A stretch of DNA of 64,000 nucleotides from an uncultured Eubacteriales bacterium (GTDB taxonomy: Bacteria; Bacillota; Clostridia; Oscillospirales; Acutalibacteraceae), in the NCBI GenBank assembly GCA_900316455.1, contig ONCX01000010.1, forward strand, positions 18,587 through 82,586. The letters run 5' to 3'. Positions 26,535 through 36,129 of this stretch are shown one piece after another (positions within the stretch are counted from its first letter, which is position 1; every line of letters starts with the position of its first letter). The translations under genes were made by a program, and so were the position numbers. The notes under the pieces were generated by a model, which was not told the origin of the DNA, did not search any database, and saw nothing but the letters and a program-made list of their open reading frames with translations.

Positions 26535-28861
26535 CCGCTATGGGAATACGGCTTCTCTCTGCCGAGGGCTGGGAGGCGGACGATATTCTCGGCACGCTCG
26601 CCGAGGCTTGCCGCCGCAATCCGGAGGATTCCTGCGTAATAGCGACAGGCGACCGCGACACGCTTCAGCTCGTCGGCGACGGCGTGGCTGTCCGTATGCT
26701 CACCACAAAGCAGGGCAAGGCGGAGGCGGTCATTTACGACGAGCGGAAAATTATGGAGGACTACGGCGTTAAGCCAATTCAGCTCATCGAGGTCAAGGCG
26801 ATACAGGGCGATACGAGCGACAATATCCCCGGAGTCCCAGGAATCGGCGAAAAGGGCGCTCTTGACCTCATAGGACGCTTCGGAAGTCTCGACTATATCT
26901 ATTCCCACATAGACGAAATAGACGTAAAGCCCGGTATTCGCAAAAAGCTCATTGAGGGCAGGGAAAGCGCCTACCTCAGCCGCTGGCTCGGAACTGTCAG
27001 CACTGACGCGCCCGTTCCCACCGACCTGAACGAATATGTGCCGTCACCGCCCGACACGGAAAAGGTCACGGAAATCATGCTCCGCTTCGAGCTTTTCAGC
27101 CAGCTGGAAAAAATGAAAAAGGAATGGTTCAGGGAATCCTCCCACGCCGAATCCGCGCCCGCGCCCCATTCAACGGGCAGTGAGGAATATTCCGCCGATA
27201 TCGTATTCTGCCGGAGCGTCGGAGAGCTTATCGCCGGTATTCTGGCGGACGGCGAGGTTTATTTCACTCTGGATTCAGACCTCGGACGCGCCTGCGTTTC
27301 GAGAAACGGAAGCGTCACCGTTGTCACACAGGACGACGTTAAGGAATTCTGCCGCGGTATACTCGGCAATGATTCGGTTAAAAAATTCACCTATGATTTA
27401 AAATCCGCAATCCACGCGCTCGAACCTTTGGAAATCGTTCCCCGTAACGTGGAGTGCGATATAATGCTCGGCGCGTATGTGCTCAATCCCTCGTCCGACT
27501 GCGAGGATCCCGAAAAGCTCGCGGCACAGTACGCTTCCCCGCTGCCGGACAACGTTCCGTCCGAACTCAGAACGCCGCTCTTCTGCCTGAGAATGCAGGC
27601 GATGTGCGCCAAAATCCTTGCGGAGATTCAGCGCAACGGTCAGAGCGAGCTGCTTGAAAAAATCGAAATTCCGCTTGCCCGCGTCCTCGCCGACATGGAA
27701 ACAGCCGGATTCTCCGCCGACGCGCAGGCTCTTGACGAATTCGGGAAGCGGCTCTCCGTGCGCGTCGATGAAATCACCGCGAAAATTTATCAGATCGCGG
27801 GCGAGGAATTCAATATTAATTCCCCAAAACAGACCGGAACGGTTCTCTTTGAAAAACTCAAGCTGCCAGGCGGCAAAAAAACCAAGACCGGCTATTCCAC
27901 AAACGCCGACGTGCTTGAACGCCTTGCCGCGGACAACGAAATCGTATCGCTCATTCTCGAGTACCGCACGCTCACCAAGCTGACCTCCACCTACTGTCAG
28001 GGACTCAGAAAGGCAATCGCCGCTGACGGCAGGATTCATACTAAATTCCGTCAGACCGAAACCCGCACGGGCAGAATAAGCTCAGTCGAGCCGAATCTGC
28101 AGAACATTCCCGTCCGCACGGAGCTTGGGAGCGAGCTTCGCAAATTCTTCCGCGCAGGGGAAGGAATGCTTCTCGTTGACGCGGATTACAGTCAGATAGA
28201 GCTGCGCGTGCTGGCTCACATGGCGGGCGACGAAACCATGACCGAGGCGTTCAGGAACGGCACGGATATTCACGCCGTCACAGCCTCGCAGGTATTCGGT
28301 ATCGGGCTTGAGGAGGTCACCCCGCGCATGAGGAGCAACGCCAAGGCGGTCAATTTCGGAATTGTCTATGGGATTTCCGCATTCTCGCTCGCCAAGGATA
28401 TCGGAGTAAGCAACGCCGAGGCTTCGGCGTATATCAGCGGATATATGCGTAAATATTCAGCCATCGCCGACTATATGAAGAAGGTCGTCGAAAAGGCTAA
28501 AGCTACCGGTTACGCCGAAACGCTCTACGGCAGGCGGCGGTATCTTCCCGAACTGACCGCCTCCAATTTCCAGACGCGTTCGTTCGGTGAACGCGTCGCC
28601 CGGAATATGCCAATTCAGGGTACGGCTGCCGACATCATCAAAATTGCCATGATAGCCGTGCATGACCGCCTTGCCGCCGAGGGCATGAGGTCGCGGCTGA
28701 TTCTCCAGATACACGACGAGCTTATTCTGGAATGCCCGCGTGACGAGGTTCAGAAAGCCACTGATATCCTGATAAACGAGATGGAAAAGGCGGCAGCGCT
28801 CTCCGTTCCGCTGACGGTTGACGCGCATTCCGGAGAAAATTGGTTTGACGCGAAGGGATAA
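26504..28861 (+). CDS. polA: DNA polymerase I, main part (disrupted at its 5' end)
   Basis: This frame holds the rest of PolA. The remaining 5'-3' exonuclease (GWEADDILGTLAEAC, ATGDRDTLQLV, GDTSDNIPGVPGIGEKGA) is followed by a 3'-5' exonuclease-like domain that appears to lack the catalytic acids. The polymerase domain follows, with motif A DADYSQIELRVLAHMAG, motif B RSNAKAVNFGIVYGIS and motif C LILQIHDELILE, plus YGRRRYLPEL. The ATG at 26504 is an internal methionine; the natural start is at 26274. If the frameshift is real, internal initiation would give a polymerase lacking a working 5' nuclease. It leads an apparent operon to 32178. Confidence 0.92.
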   Translation: MQLQPLKELLTAMGIRLLSAEGWEADDILGTLAEACRRNPEDSCVIATGDRDTLQLVGDGVAVRMLTTKQGKAEAVIYDERKIMEDYGVKPIQLIEVKAIQGDTSDNIPGVPGIGEKGALDLIGRFGSLDYIYSHIDEIDVKPGIRKKLIEGRESAYLSRWLGTVSTDAPVPTDLNEYVPSPPDTEKVTEIMLRFELFSQLEKMKKEWFRESSHAESAPAPHSTGSEEYSADIVFCRSVGELIAGILADGEVYFTLDSDLGRACVSRNGSVTVVTQDDVKEFCRGILGNDSVKKFTYDLKSAIHALEPLEIVPRNVECDIMLGAYVLNPSSDCEDPEKLAAQYASPLPDNVPSELRTPLFCLRMQAMCAKILAEIQRNGQSELLEKIEIPLARVLADMETAGFSADAQALDEFGKRLSVRVDEITAKIYQIAGEEFNINSPKQTGTVLFEKLKLPGGKKTKTGYSTNADVLERLAADNEIVSLILEYRTLTKLTSTYCQGLRKAIAADGRIHTKFRQTETRTGRISSVEPNLQNIPVRTELGSELRKFFRAGEGMLLVDADYSQIELRVLAHMAGDETMTEAFRNGTDIHAVTASQVFGIGLEEVTPRMRSNAKAVNFGIVYGISAFSLAKDIGVSNAEASAYISGYMRKYSAIADYMKKVVEKAKATGYAETLYGRRRYLPELTASNFQTRSFGERVARNMPIQGTAADIIKIAMIAVHDRLAAEGMRSRLILQIHDELILECPRDEVQKATDILINEMEKAAALSVPLTVDAHSGENWFDAKG

Positions 28862-28890
28862 TAATTCTTAATAGAATCGAGGTATAATTC

Positions 28891-29655
28891 ATGAAAAAAT
28901 TCAAGGCAGTATTCACATCAATATGTATGCTTCTTACGCTTACATCGTGCGTCGGCAGTACGGGAAACGCTGGCGGCGGCAGCTCTTCCGCGCCCGACGC
29001 GGGGGAGTCCGTACAGAGCGGCAGTCAGACCGCCCCCTCCGCGAGACTTCTCTATATGGGACACGCGAGCCTGAGAATCACTACGCCGGAAAACAAGGTC
29101 ATCTATATCGACCCCTACGCCGGCAGCGGCTATGAACCGGCGGCAGACCTGATTCTTGTGACCCACGGGCATTTCGACCACACGGCTACTGACAAAATCA
29201 CCTCCCGCGCACCCGACTGCCGCACCGTCACATGGAAGGAGGCTCTTGTAAAGGGGAAACACATGACCTTTGACTTGGGATTTGCTTCGGTGAAGGCTGT
29301 GGAAGCCGGCTTCAACCGCAATCACAACGCAAAGGAATGCGTGGGGTATATCGTAACGCTTTCGGACGGCGTGAAGATATACGTTTCCGGCGACACGAGC
29401 AAAACCGGACAGATGGCGGAGCTTGCTTCGGAAAATATCGACTACGCTTTCTACTGCTGCGACGGCGTTTACAACATGGATCTCAGGGAAGCCGCCGAAT
29501 GCGCGAAGCTCGTCGGGGCAAAGCACGACGTTCCATATCACGTAATCGCGGCAAGCGGCGACAGATTCTTCGACCGCGAGAGAGCGGAAAAATTCGATTC
29601 TCCAAACCTCCTTGTGATAGATCAGGGCGAGGAAATCGAGCTTCACAAAAATTAA
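28891..29655 (+). CDS. MBL-fold metal-dependent hydrolase lipoprotein
   Basis: The 254-residue protein starts with a lipoprotein signal ending in LTSC and a Ser/Gly-rich linker. A UlaG-like metallo-beta-lactamase fold follows: YMGHASLRI, then VTHGHFDHTATD (metal-binding HxHxDH), then YVSGDTSKTGQM and PYHVIAASGD. The substrate is unknown. The lipobox places it outside the membrane, which is unusual for the UlaG type. It starts 29 bases after polA and is followed 16 bases later by a phosphatase gene, so it is in the polA operon. Confidence 0.85.
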   Translation: MKKFKAVFTSICMLLTLTSCVGSTGNAGGGSSSAPDAGESVQSGSQTAPSARLLYMGHASLRITTPENKVIYIDPYAGSGYEPAADLILVTHGHFDHTATDKITSRAPDCRTVTWKEALVKGKHMTFDLGFASVKAVEAGFNRNHNAKECVGYIVTLSDGVKIYVSGDTSKTGQMAELASENIDYAFYCCDGVYNMDLREAAECAKLVGAKHDVPYHVIAASGDRFFDRERAEKFDSPNLLVIDQGEEIELHKN

Positions 29656-29671
29656 AGGGCGGTGTATAGCC

Positions 29672-30085
29672 ATGCATATAACATTCATCTGCACGGGCAA
29701 CACATGCCGTTCCCCTATGGCGGAGGGAATTGCGCGGGGCATAATCGCTGAGAAATATCCCGACAAAGGGATAACCGTTTCAAGCGCCGGACTTTCCGCG
29801 TTCAACGGCGAGCCTGCAAGTCAGCACGCCATAGACGTTTGCCGCGAAAAGGGAATTGACCTGACGGGTCACCGCAGCAGACGGCTCAATCCCGAAATAG
29901 CTGAGAAAACCGACATTTTCGCCGTAATGACTCAGCAGCACAGATATTTCCTGCTCAGACTCGGCATTCCCGACCACAAGATAAGGGTTTTAGGAGATAT
30001 TCCCGACCCGTTCGGCGGCAGCGAGGAGGATTACCGCCAGTGCCGCGACAGGATTTATTCCGAAACTGAAAAGCTTCTGAATTAA
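29672..30085 (+). CDS. Low-molecular-weight protein tyrosine phosphatase
   Basis: The 137-residue cytoplasmic phosphatase has the CX5R loop CTGNTCRS at residues 7-14. The general-acid Asp is in DIPDPFGGSEEDYRQC near the C-terminus, as in all LMW-PTPs. In Firmicutes such enzymes act on protein phosphotyrosine or phosphoarginine (YwlE type). The Thr in CTGNTCRS matches the YwlE type better than the Ile/Leu of many phosphotyrosine enzymes; this is inference. GGGCGGTG precedes the ATG. It is third in the polA operon. Confidence 0.92.
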   Translation: MHITFICTGNTCRSPMAEGIARGIIAEKYPDKGITVSSAGLSAFNGEPASQHAIDVCREKGIDLTGHRSRRLNPEIAEKTDIFAVMTQQHRYFLLRLGIPDHKIRVLGDIPDPFGGSEEDYRQCRDRIYSETEKLLN

Positions 30086-30109
30086 TAAATATTCCAGGGT
30101 GAAGTACAG

Positions 30110-30571
30110 ATGCAAAACGAAACCGAAATACGGATTGTTCCCATGAATGCCAGCCACATTGCTGAAATTGCGGAGATAGAACGCCAGTGCTTCTCCGAGC
30201 CGTGGAGCGAGAAGTCATTGGCGGAGGAGCTTAATGTGCCGTCGGCTGTCTTTCTCACGGCTCTTGCGGGCGGCAGAGTCGCCGGTTACATGGGAGTTCA
30301 TCACCTCGGCGACAGCGCATATGTCTGCAACGTTGCCGTGCCGCCGGAATTCAGGAGGAAAAAAGTCGCCTCGGCACTTATCGGGGCGCAGATAGCCAAG
30401 GCGGTGGAAGCCGGCATGAGCGAATTGACGCTGGAGGTTCGCACGTCGAATATTCCGGCGCGTTCCCTGTATGAAAAATTCGGATTTGACCACATTGGAA
30501 CCCGTCCGGATTTCTATTCCGCGCCTAAGGAAAACGCAGAAATATACACTCTCGTTATTGACAGAAAATAA
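30110..30571 (+). CDS. rimI: Ribosomal-protein-alanine N-acetyltransferase
   Basis: This 153-residue GNAT enzyme shows IERQCFSEPWSEKSLAEEL at the N-terminus, the acetyl-CoA loop VPPEFRRKKVASALI (Q/RxxGxG/A type) and ARSLYEKFGFDHIGTRPDFY at the C-terminus, all typical of RimI. It would acetylate the N-terminus of a ribosomal protein such as S18. In many Firmicutes rimI sits beside tsaD and tsaB. Here tsaD lies separately at 42 kb on the other strand. Confidence 0.88.
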   Translation: MQNETEIRIVPMNASHIAEIAEIERQCFSEPWSEKSLAEELNVPSAVFLTALAGGRVAGYMGVHHLGDSAYVCNVAVPPEFRRKKVASALIGAQIAKAVEAGMSELTLEVRTSNIPARSLYEKFGFDHIGTRPDFYSAPKENAEIYTLVIDRK

Positions 30572-30573
30572 TT

Positions 30574-32178
30574 ATGATACAGATTTCCGAAATAAAAGTC
30601 CCGATAAAGGACATGAATTTGAATTACCTGACCGCCGCCGCTGCGAAAATCGCAAGGGTCGCGCCGTCCGAGCTGAAAAAAGTCAGGCTCACAAAAAAAT
30701 CCGTCGATGCGCGTAAAAAAGAGAATGTCCACTTTGTATGCGCAGTGGAATGCGAGGTCAAAAATCCCGCGACCGAAAAGCTGATTCTCTCACGCGGTAT
30801 AAAAAACATAACGCGGGCGGCGCCTTATGTCTACAGCGTGGAGGTGACGAAACCTCTGCCGGAACGTCCGATTGTCGTGGGGAGCGGACCCGCGGGGCTT
30901 TTCGCCGCGCTTGTTCTCGCGATGGGCGGTCAGCGTCCGGTCATACTCGAGCGCGGCGGCGATGTTGATTCCCGCCGAGCCTCTGTGGAACGATACTTTG
31001 CGGGCGGGGAGCTTGACCCCGTAAGCAATATCCAATTCGGCGAGGGCGGCGCGGGAACCTTCTCCGACGGAAAGCTCACCACCGGAACCAAAGACAGACG
31101 CATTCATTTCATCTTAGAGCAGTTCGTGCGCTCCGGCGCGGCGGAGGAAATTCTCTATAATTCAAAGCCGCATGTGGGTACGGACGTGCTGCTCAACGTG
31201 CTGCTGAATATGCGTGCGCGTATCACGTCCCTGGGCGGGGAATACAGATTCTTTACCCGACTTTCGGACGTGTGCGTCGTGAACGGGAGACTCAAATCCG
31301 TCACCGTAACCGGCAGCAGGGACGGACATGAAGAAATACTTCCCGCTCACAGCGTCATTCTCGCAACGGGACATTCGGCGCGTGACACATTCCGTATGCT
31401 TTTTGACAGGGGAATCCCCATGATTTCCAAGCCCTTCGCTGTCGGCGCGAGGATCGAACACCCCCAGAGCGTCATCAACGCCGCGCAGTACGGAGCATTC
31501 GCCGGAAGCGCGGAACTGGGCGCTGCCGACTACAAGCTCGCGGTTCACCTGCCGGACGGCAGGGGCGTTTATACATTCTGCATGTGTCCAGGCGGGCATG
31601 TCGTGGCTGCTGCGAGCGAGCCGGAGAGCGTTGTCACCAACGGTATGAGCTTCTTTGCACGCGACGGCGCAAACGCCAACAGCGCACTTCTCGTGGGCGT
31701 GAATCCCTCCGATTTCGGCAGCGGTCACCCGCTTGCGGGAGTGGAATTCCAGCGGCGGATAGAGAGAGCGGCGTACTCCTACACCGGCAGCAGCTCCGCA
31801 CCGGCGCAGCTCGTCGGCGACCTGCTCAACGGAACGCCCTCGTCGGCGCTGGGGAATGTCATTCCCACCTACCGTCCGTCAGTCGCGCTTGGCGAAATAA
31901 GCTGCTGTCTGCCGGAATTCATAACTCAATCCATGAAGAGCGGCATTCTGCTGATGGACAAAAGGCTCAAGGGCTTTGCCGCTCACGACGCGCTTCTCAC
32001 CGCGCCCGAAACGCGGAGCAGCTCCCCTGTGAGAATTCTCAGGGGGGAGGACATGCAGTCTCCGGCTGCCGCGGGACTCTATCCCTGCGGAGAGGGCGCG
32101 GGATTTGCCGGAGGAATAATGTCGGCGGCGGTGGACGGGGTAAAATGTGCTGAAATGATTCTGAACGCCGCAAAATAG
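30574..32178 (+). CDS. FAD-dependent NAD(P)-type oxidoreductase
   Basis: The 534-residue protein has an N-terminal domain of about 90 residues. It is followed by an FAD-binding Rossmann motif PIVVGSGPAGLFAALVLA, then QFGEGGAGTFSDGKLTTG and a late FAD-contact segment GLYPCGEGAGFAGGIMSAAVDGVKCAEMI. This is a widespread family of uncharacterised flavoproteins in Firmicutes, sometimes called uncharacterised FAD-dependent dehydrogenases. The gene starts three bases after rimI, so it is the last gene of the polA operon. A terminator follows about 80 bases downstream. Confidence 0.88.
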   Translation: MIQISEIKVPIKDMNLNYLTAAAAKIARVAPSELKKVRLTKKSVDARKKENVHFVCAVECEVKNPATEKLILSRGIKNITRAAPYVYSVEVTKPLPERPIVVGSGPAGLFAALVLAMGGQRPVILERGGDVDSRRASVERYFAGGELDPVSNIQFGEGGAGTFSDGKLTTGTKDRRIHFILEQFVRSGAAEEILYNSKPHVGTDVLLNVLLNMRARITSLGGEYRFFTRLSDVCVVNGRLKSVTVTGSRDGHEEILPAHSVILATGHSARDTFRMLFDRGIPMISKPFAVGARIEHPQSVINAAQYGAFAGSAELGAADYKLAVHLPDGRGVYTFCMCPGGHVVAAASEPESVVTNGMSFFARDGANANSALLVGVNPSDFGSGHPLAGVEFQRRIERAAYSYTGSSSAPAQLVGDLLNGTPSSALGNVIPTYRPSVALGEISCCLPEFITQSMKSGILLMDKRLKGFAAHDALLTAPETRSSSPVRILRGEDMQSPAAAGLYPCGEGAGFAGGIMSAAVDGVKCAEMILNAAK

Positions 32179-32257
32179 CATTGTTCGACTGTAACTTTTT
32201 CACAGTTGCAACAGCGGCATAATTCAGCCCGCGGAAAAATTTACAAAAAATTTTAAT

Positions 32258-32299
32258 AAACGCCCCCGCATTTCTTCATGCGAGGGCGTTTTTTTTTAC
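32258..32299 (+). terminator. Rho-independent terminator
   Basis: AACGCCCCCGCAT pairs with ATGCGAGGGCGTT, followed by T9. It ends the polA operon. Confidence 0.92.
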
Positions 32300-32309
32300 G
32301 CTGATGTGG

Positions 32310-32338
32310 TTCAAAACCAAATAAATATATGATATAAT
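32310..32338 (+). promoter_or_regulatory. Promoter of typA
   Basis: TTCAAA at 32310-32315 and TATAAT at 32333-32338 are separated by 17 bases, 36 bases before the ATG. Confidence 0.7.
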
Positions 32339-32373
32339 ACAGGGTAACAATAACATAAAAGAGGTAAAATCGA

Positions 32374-34203
32374 ATGGGTGTAAAGACACAGGACAGGCTG
32401 AGAAATATCGCTATAGTGGCGCACGTTGACCACGGCAAGACTACGCTTGTGGATCAGCTTCTGAAGCAGAGCGGCATTTTCAGGGAGAATGAAGCCGTCG
32501 CCGAGCGCGTGATGGATTCAAACGACCTTGAAAGGGAAAGAGGTATCACGATACTCTCAAAGCAGACCGCCGTGCGTTACAAGGGCGTGAAGATAAACAT
32601 TATAGATACCCCCGGTCACGCGGACTTCGGCGGCGAGGTGGAGCGTATTCTGATGATGGTTGACGGCATTCTGCTGCTTGTGGACGCATTCGAGGGCTGT
32701 ATGCCGCAGACGCGCTTTGTGCTGAAAAAGGCGCTCGGTCTTGGCAAGAAGCCGATTGTCGTTATCAACAAGATCGACCGTCCGGGCGCAAGACCCGCCG
32801 AGGTCATCGACCAGATACTCGATTTATTCATAGACCTTGGAGCCAACGAGGATCAGCTTGAATTCCCCGTGGTGTACGCTTCGGGACGCGACGGCTATTC
32901 ATCGCTTGATCCCGACAACATGGGCAAGGACATGCAGGCGCTTTTTGAGACGATACTCAGCGAGATACCCGCTCCTGTTGGCGACGCGGAAGCCCCCGCG
33001 CAGGTGCTTTTCTCGAATATCGACTATGACGACTACGTGGGACGCATAGGAATAGGGCGCGTCGAGAGAGGTACGATAAAGAACGGACAGCAGCTCGTTC
33101 TCTGCCACAGCGACGGAACGACGCAGAATGTCAAAATCGGCAAGCTCTATCAGTTCGAGGGACTGCGCCGTGTGGAATCCGAGAGCGCGTCGGTCGGCGA
33201 CATTATTTCTGTATCCGGACTCAGCGACCTGAATATCGGCGAAACTGCCTGCGCGCCCGAATGCGTGGAAGCGCTGCCGTTCATCAAGATTGACGAGCCT
33301 ACGGTTTCCATGATGTTCATGGTGAATAATTCTCCCTTTGCGGGCAGGGAAGGCAAGTACGTCACCAGCCGCAACATACGCGACAGGCTCTTCAAAGAGG
33401 TGGAAACCAACGTCGCCATGCGTGTGGAGGAAACAGACACAACCGACTGCTTCAAGGTGTCCGGCAGAGGCGAGCTTCACCTTTCGATTCTCATAGAAAC
33501 CATGCGCCGGCAGAATTTTGAATTTCAGGTATCGCGCCCGCAGGTTATATATAAGGAGATAAACGGTCGCAAATGCGAACCGATAGAACTGCTTATGATA
33601 GAGGTTCCGCAGGATTACGTCGGTACGGTCATGGAAAAATTAGGCTCGCGCAAGGCTGAAATGCTGAATATGGACACACGTGAGACAGGTATGACGCATC
33701 TTGAATTCAGAATACCGGCGCGTGGTCTGATGGGCTACCGTTCCGAATTCCTCACCGACACCAACGGCAACGGCATAATGAATCACGTTTTTGACGGCTA
33801 CGAGCCATATAAAGGTGACATAGTAGTGCGTCAGCAGGGAAGTCTGATAGCTCACGAGACAGGCGAGACCACAGCCTACGGTCTTTGGAATTCTCAGGAG
33901 AGAGGGCGCATGTTCATTGGTCCCAATGTTCCAGTGTACGAGGGAATGATTGTGGGCGCGTCCCCGAAATCCGAGGACATTGTGGTGAACGTCTGCAAGA
34001 AAAAGCACGTTACCAACACCCGCGCCGCCGGTTCGGACGAGGCTCTCAGACTTGTACCTCATACGGTGCTGAGTCTGGAGCAGTGTCTTGAATTCATAGC
34101 CGACGACGAGCTTGTGGAGGTTACGCCTAAATCTATCAGAATGCGTAAGGTGATTCTCGACAAGGCTCTCCGCATGAAGGCGTGGAGCAAAACCGCTCAC
34201 TGA
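32374..34203 (+). CDS. typA: GTP-binding protein TypA/BipA
   Basis: The 609-residue translational GTPase contributes to ribosome assembly and stress adaptation. G1 is AHVDHGKTTLVD, G2 lies in RERGITILSK, G3 is DTPGHADFGGEVER and G4 is NKIDRPGAR. The C-terminal EF-G-like domains include SRPQVIYKEINGRKCEPIE and the BipA-specific MGYRSEFLTDTNGNGIMNHVFDGYEP. Length and motif order are normal. AGAGGTAAAATCGA precedes the ATG. It has its own promoter and terminator. Confidence 0.96.
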   Translation: MGVKTQDRLRNIAIVAHVDHGKTTLVDQLLKQSGIFRENEAVAERVMDSNDLERERGITILSKQTAVRYKGVKINIIDTPGHADFGGEVERILMMVDGILLLVDAFEGCMPQTRFVLKKALGLGKKPIVVINKIDRPGARPAEVIDQILDLFIDLGANEDQLEFPVVYASGRDGYSSLDPDNMGKDMQALFETILSEIPAPVGDAEAPAQVLFSNIDYDDYVGRIGIGRVERGTIKNGQQLVLCHSDGTTQNVKIGKLYQFEGLRRVESESASVGDIISVSGLSDLNIGETACAPECVEALPFIKIDEPTVSMMFMVNNSPFAGREGKYVTSRNIRDRLFKEVETNVAMRVEETDTTDCFKVSGRGELHLSILIETMRRQNFEFQVSRPQVIYKEINGRKCEPIELLMIEVPQDYVGTVMEKLGSRKAEMLNMDTRETGMTHLEFRIPARGLMGYRSEFLTDTNGNGIMNHVFDGYEPYKGDIVVRQQGSLIAHETGETTAYGLWNSQERGRMFIGPNVPVYEGMIVGASPKSEDIVVNVCKKKHVTNTRAAGSDEALRLVPHTVLSLEQCLEFIADDELVEVTPKSIRMRKVILDKALRMKAWSKTAH

Positions 34204-34222
34204 CTTATTCTTTTATTATTTT

Positions 34223-34262
34223 TACCCCCTGAGTATTGATTTGCTCAGAGGGTGTTTTTTTC
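34223..34262 (+). terminator. Rho-independent terminator
   Basis: ACCCCCTGAG pairs with CTCAGAGGGTG around a short loop, followed by T7. It is downstream of typA. Confidence 0.88.
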
Positions 34263-34351
34263 TGTATCGTAAAAAAATTGTTTATGCGTGTGTGAAAATT
34301 AAAAAAAATATGAAAAAATTATAAAAAATTGAGTAAATTTTCAAAAAAATA

Positions 34352-34380
34352 GTGACATTTTTGAAAAAGCATGTTATAAT
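34352..34380 (+). promoter_or_regulatory. Promoter of phoH-ybeY
   Basis: GTGACA at 34352-34357 and TATAAT at 34375-34380 are separated by 17 bases. A leader of about 135 bases follows; I recognise no riboswitch in it. The rest of 34263-34351 is AT-rich and empty. Confidence 0.7.
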
Positions 34381-34519
34381 ACTTAGGTAAATGTGATGAT
34401 TGAATCTTGTCGAAGGTAAATATTTTGTCGCTTTTTCGCTCGGACGGCACAGTTTGCCTGTCGGCGAAATTTAATCACGCCACATTAATTTTTGTATTTG
34501 TGAGAGGAGTCTTCAGGCA

Positions 34520-35488
34520 TTGTACGATGAAACCGTGCAAATAGACAGGCTGGAGTACGCTGTGAGCCTTTTCGGCAGCTATGACGAAAACATTAAGCTG
34601 GTGGAAAGGGCTTTCCATGTGAGCATCGTTACCCGCGGCTCGGAAATCAAAGTGTCCGGCGAGGAAAACGACGTTAATTCGGCGGTTCGCGCCATTAATT
34701 CCATGCTCGCTCTCGTCAGACGCGGCGAGACGCTATGCGAACAGTCTGTGATGTATTGCATTTCCCTTGTGCGGGATAATCTGGAGGGTCAGTGGGACAA
34801 TCTGCCGGATGAGTGTATTTGCATCACCTCAAGGGGCAAGCCCGTTAAGCCTAAGACTATCGGACAAAGCAATTACGTAAAAGCTATTGCCGGGCATTCC
34901 ATTACCTTCGGCGTGGGTCCCGCCGGAACCGGCAAGACTTATCTTGCCGTGGCTATGGCTGTCGCCGCTTTCCGCAGGGGCGACGTTGAGAGAATTATCC
35001 TCACGCGTCCGGCTGTCGAGGCGGGCGAAAAGCTCGGTTTCCTGCCGGGGGATCTTCAGTCAAAAATTGACCCCTATCTCAGACCTCTCTATGACGCGCT
35101 TTTTGACATGCTCGGCGCCGAAAGCTATCAGCGTTATCTCGAAAGAGGCACTATCGAAGTCGCGCCGCTTGCCTATATGCGCGGACGCACTCTCGACGAC
35201 AGCTTCATTATTCTCGATGAGGCGCAGAATACTTCGCGGGAACAAATGAAAATGTTCCTCACCCGCTTGGGATTCCGCTCCAAAATGGTGATTAACGGCG
35301 ACGTTACCCAGATAGATCTGCCGGACGGCAAAAAATCCGGTCTCTCACAGGTGATACGTATACTGAACAACATCGACGGCATTACTACCGTCCGCTTCGA
35401 CGGGCGCGACGTCGTGCGTCACAGGCTGGTTCAGGATATTATAAAGGCATATGAAAAAAGTGAGAAAACTGAAAAAAATAAGCCTTAA
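34520..35488 (+). CDS. phoH: PhoH family ATPase (YbeZ type)
   Basis: The 322-residue protein has an N-terminal KH-like region (EIKVSGEENDVNSAVRAIN) and a C-terminal PhoH ATPase domain. That domain has Walker A FGVGPAGTGKTYLAVAMAV, Walker B SFIILDEAQNTSREQMKMFLTRLG and the family segment RTLDDSF. PhoH/YbeZ proteins act in RNA metabolism together with YbeY, whose gene follows directly. The start is a TTG about 11 bases behind GAGAGGAG; no better start exists in frame. Confidence 0.93.
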   Translation: MYDETVQIDRLEYAVSLFGSYDENIKLVERAFHVSIVTRGSEIKVSGEENDVNSAVRAINSMLALVRRGETLCEQSVMYCISLVRDNLEGQWDNLPDECICITSRGKPVKPKTIGQSNYVKAIAGHSITFGVGPAGTGKTYLAVAMAVAAFRRGDVERIILTRPAVEAGEKLGFLPGDLQSKIDPYLRPLYDALFDMLGAESYQRYLERGTIEVAPLAYMRGRTLDDSFIILDEAQNTSREQMKMFLTRLGFRSKMVINGDVTQIDLPDGKKSGLSQVIRILNNIDGITTVRFDGRDVVRHRLVQDIIKAYEKSEKTEKNKP

Positions 35489-35540
35489 TCGACAATCAGT
35501 GTGTAATTATTTTTATTTGTAACGACAGGAGGTAATATAA

Positions 35541-36056
35541 TTGGACAGAACAAAGGTCATTATAGAAGACAGGCAAAGGGCGGTTAAAATTCCTACCGGT
35601 ATCAGACTCCTGATAAGAAGATGCTGCAACGCTGTCCTGCAAATGGAAAAAATCTCAGGCTCCTGCGAGGTCTGCGTGTCGTTCGTGGACGTGGACGAAA
35701 TTCAGCAGCTTAACGCTAAATTCCGCAATCACGACGCTCCCACCGACGTGCTTTCTTTCCCGCTCGGTATCGACGGGAATTACGACGTAAACCCCGCAAC
35801 CGGCGCAAAGCAGCTTGGCGATATCGTTCTCTGCGTTCCTATCGCCGTTGAACAGGCGAAAAAATACGGGCATTCCTTCCAGCGGGAAATGGGCTATCTC
35901 ACAGCGCATTCCATGCTCCATCTCCTTGGCTACGACCACGAACAGGGCGGCTTGGAGGCCGTCCGTATGAGGGAAAAGGAAGAGTCGGTCATGCAGTCGC
36001 TCGGTCTTCCACGCGATTCGAGCTACATCGGCGGCTCCGGCGATATGCCCCTCTGA
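35541..36056 (+). CDS. ybeY: Endoribonuclease YbeY
   Basis: This 171-residue zinc-dependent endoribonuclease works in rRNA maturation and ribosome quality control. The metal motif H-x3-H-x5-H is visible as HSMLHLLGYDHEQGG. It is preceded by DAPTDVLSFPLG and LGDIVLCVPIAVEQAKKYGHSF, both family signatures. The start is TTG behind AGGAGGTAATATAA. It follows phoH by 52 bases on the same transcript, and a terminator lies 20 bases downstream. The era, diacylglycerol kinase and cytidine deaminase genes that often follow in Firmicutes are absent. Confidence 0.95.
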   Translation: MDRTKVIIEDRQRAVKIPTGIRLLIRRCCNAVLQMEKISGSCEVCVSFVDVDEIQQLNAKFRNHDAPTDVLSFPLGIDGNYDVNPATGAKQLGDIVLCVPIAVEQAKKYGHSFQREMGYLTAHSMLHLLGYDHEQGGLEAVRMREKEESVMQSLGLPRDSSYIGGSGDMPL

Positions 36057-36074
36057 TACAATAATTTTTAATTC

Positions 36075-36128
36075 AAAACACGACGCTCCGGCAATTTTAT
36101 AAATTGCCCTGCCGCCGTGTTTTTTTTG
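36075..36128 (+). terminator. Rho-independent terminator
   Basis: The outer stem AAAACACG/CGTGTTTT encloses an inner GGCAATTT/AAATTGCC hairpin, followed by T8. It ends the phoH-ybeY transcript, and the GC-rich repeat begins right behind it. Confidence 0.85.
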
Positions 36129-36129
36129 T

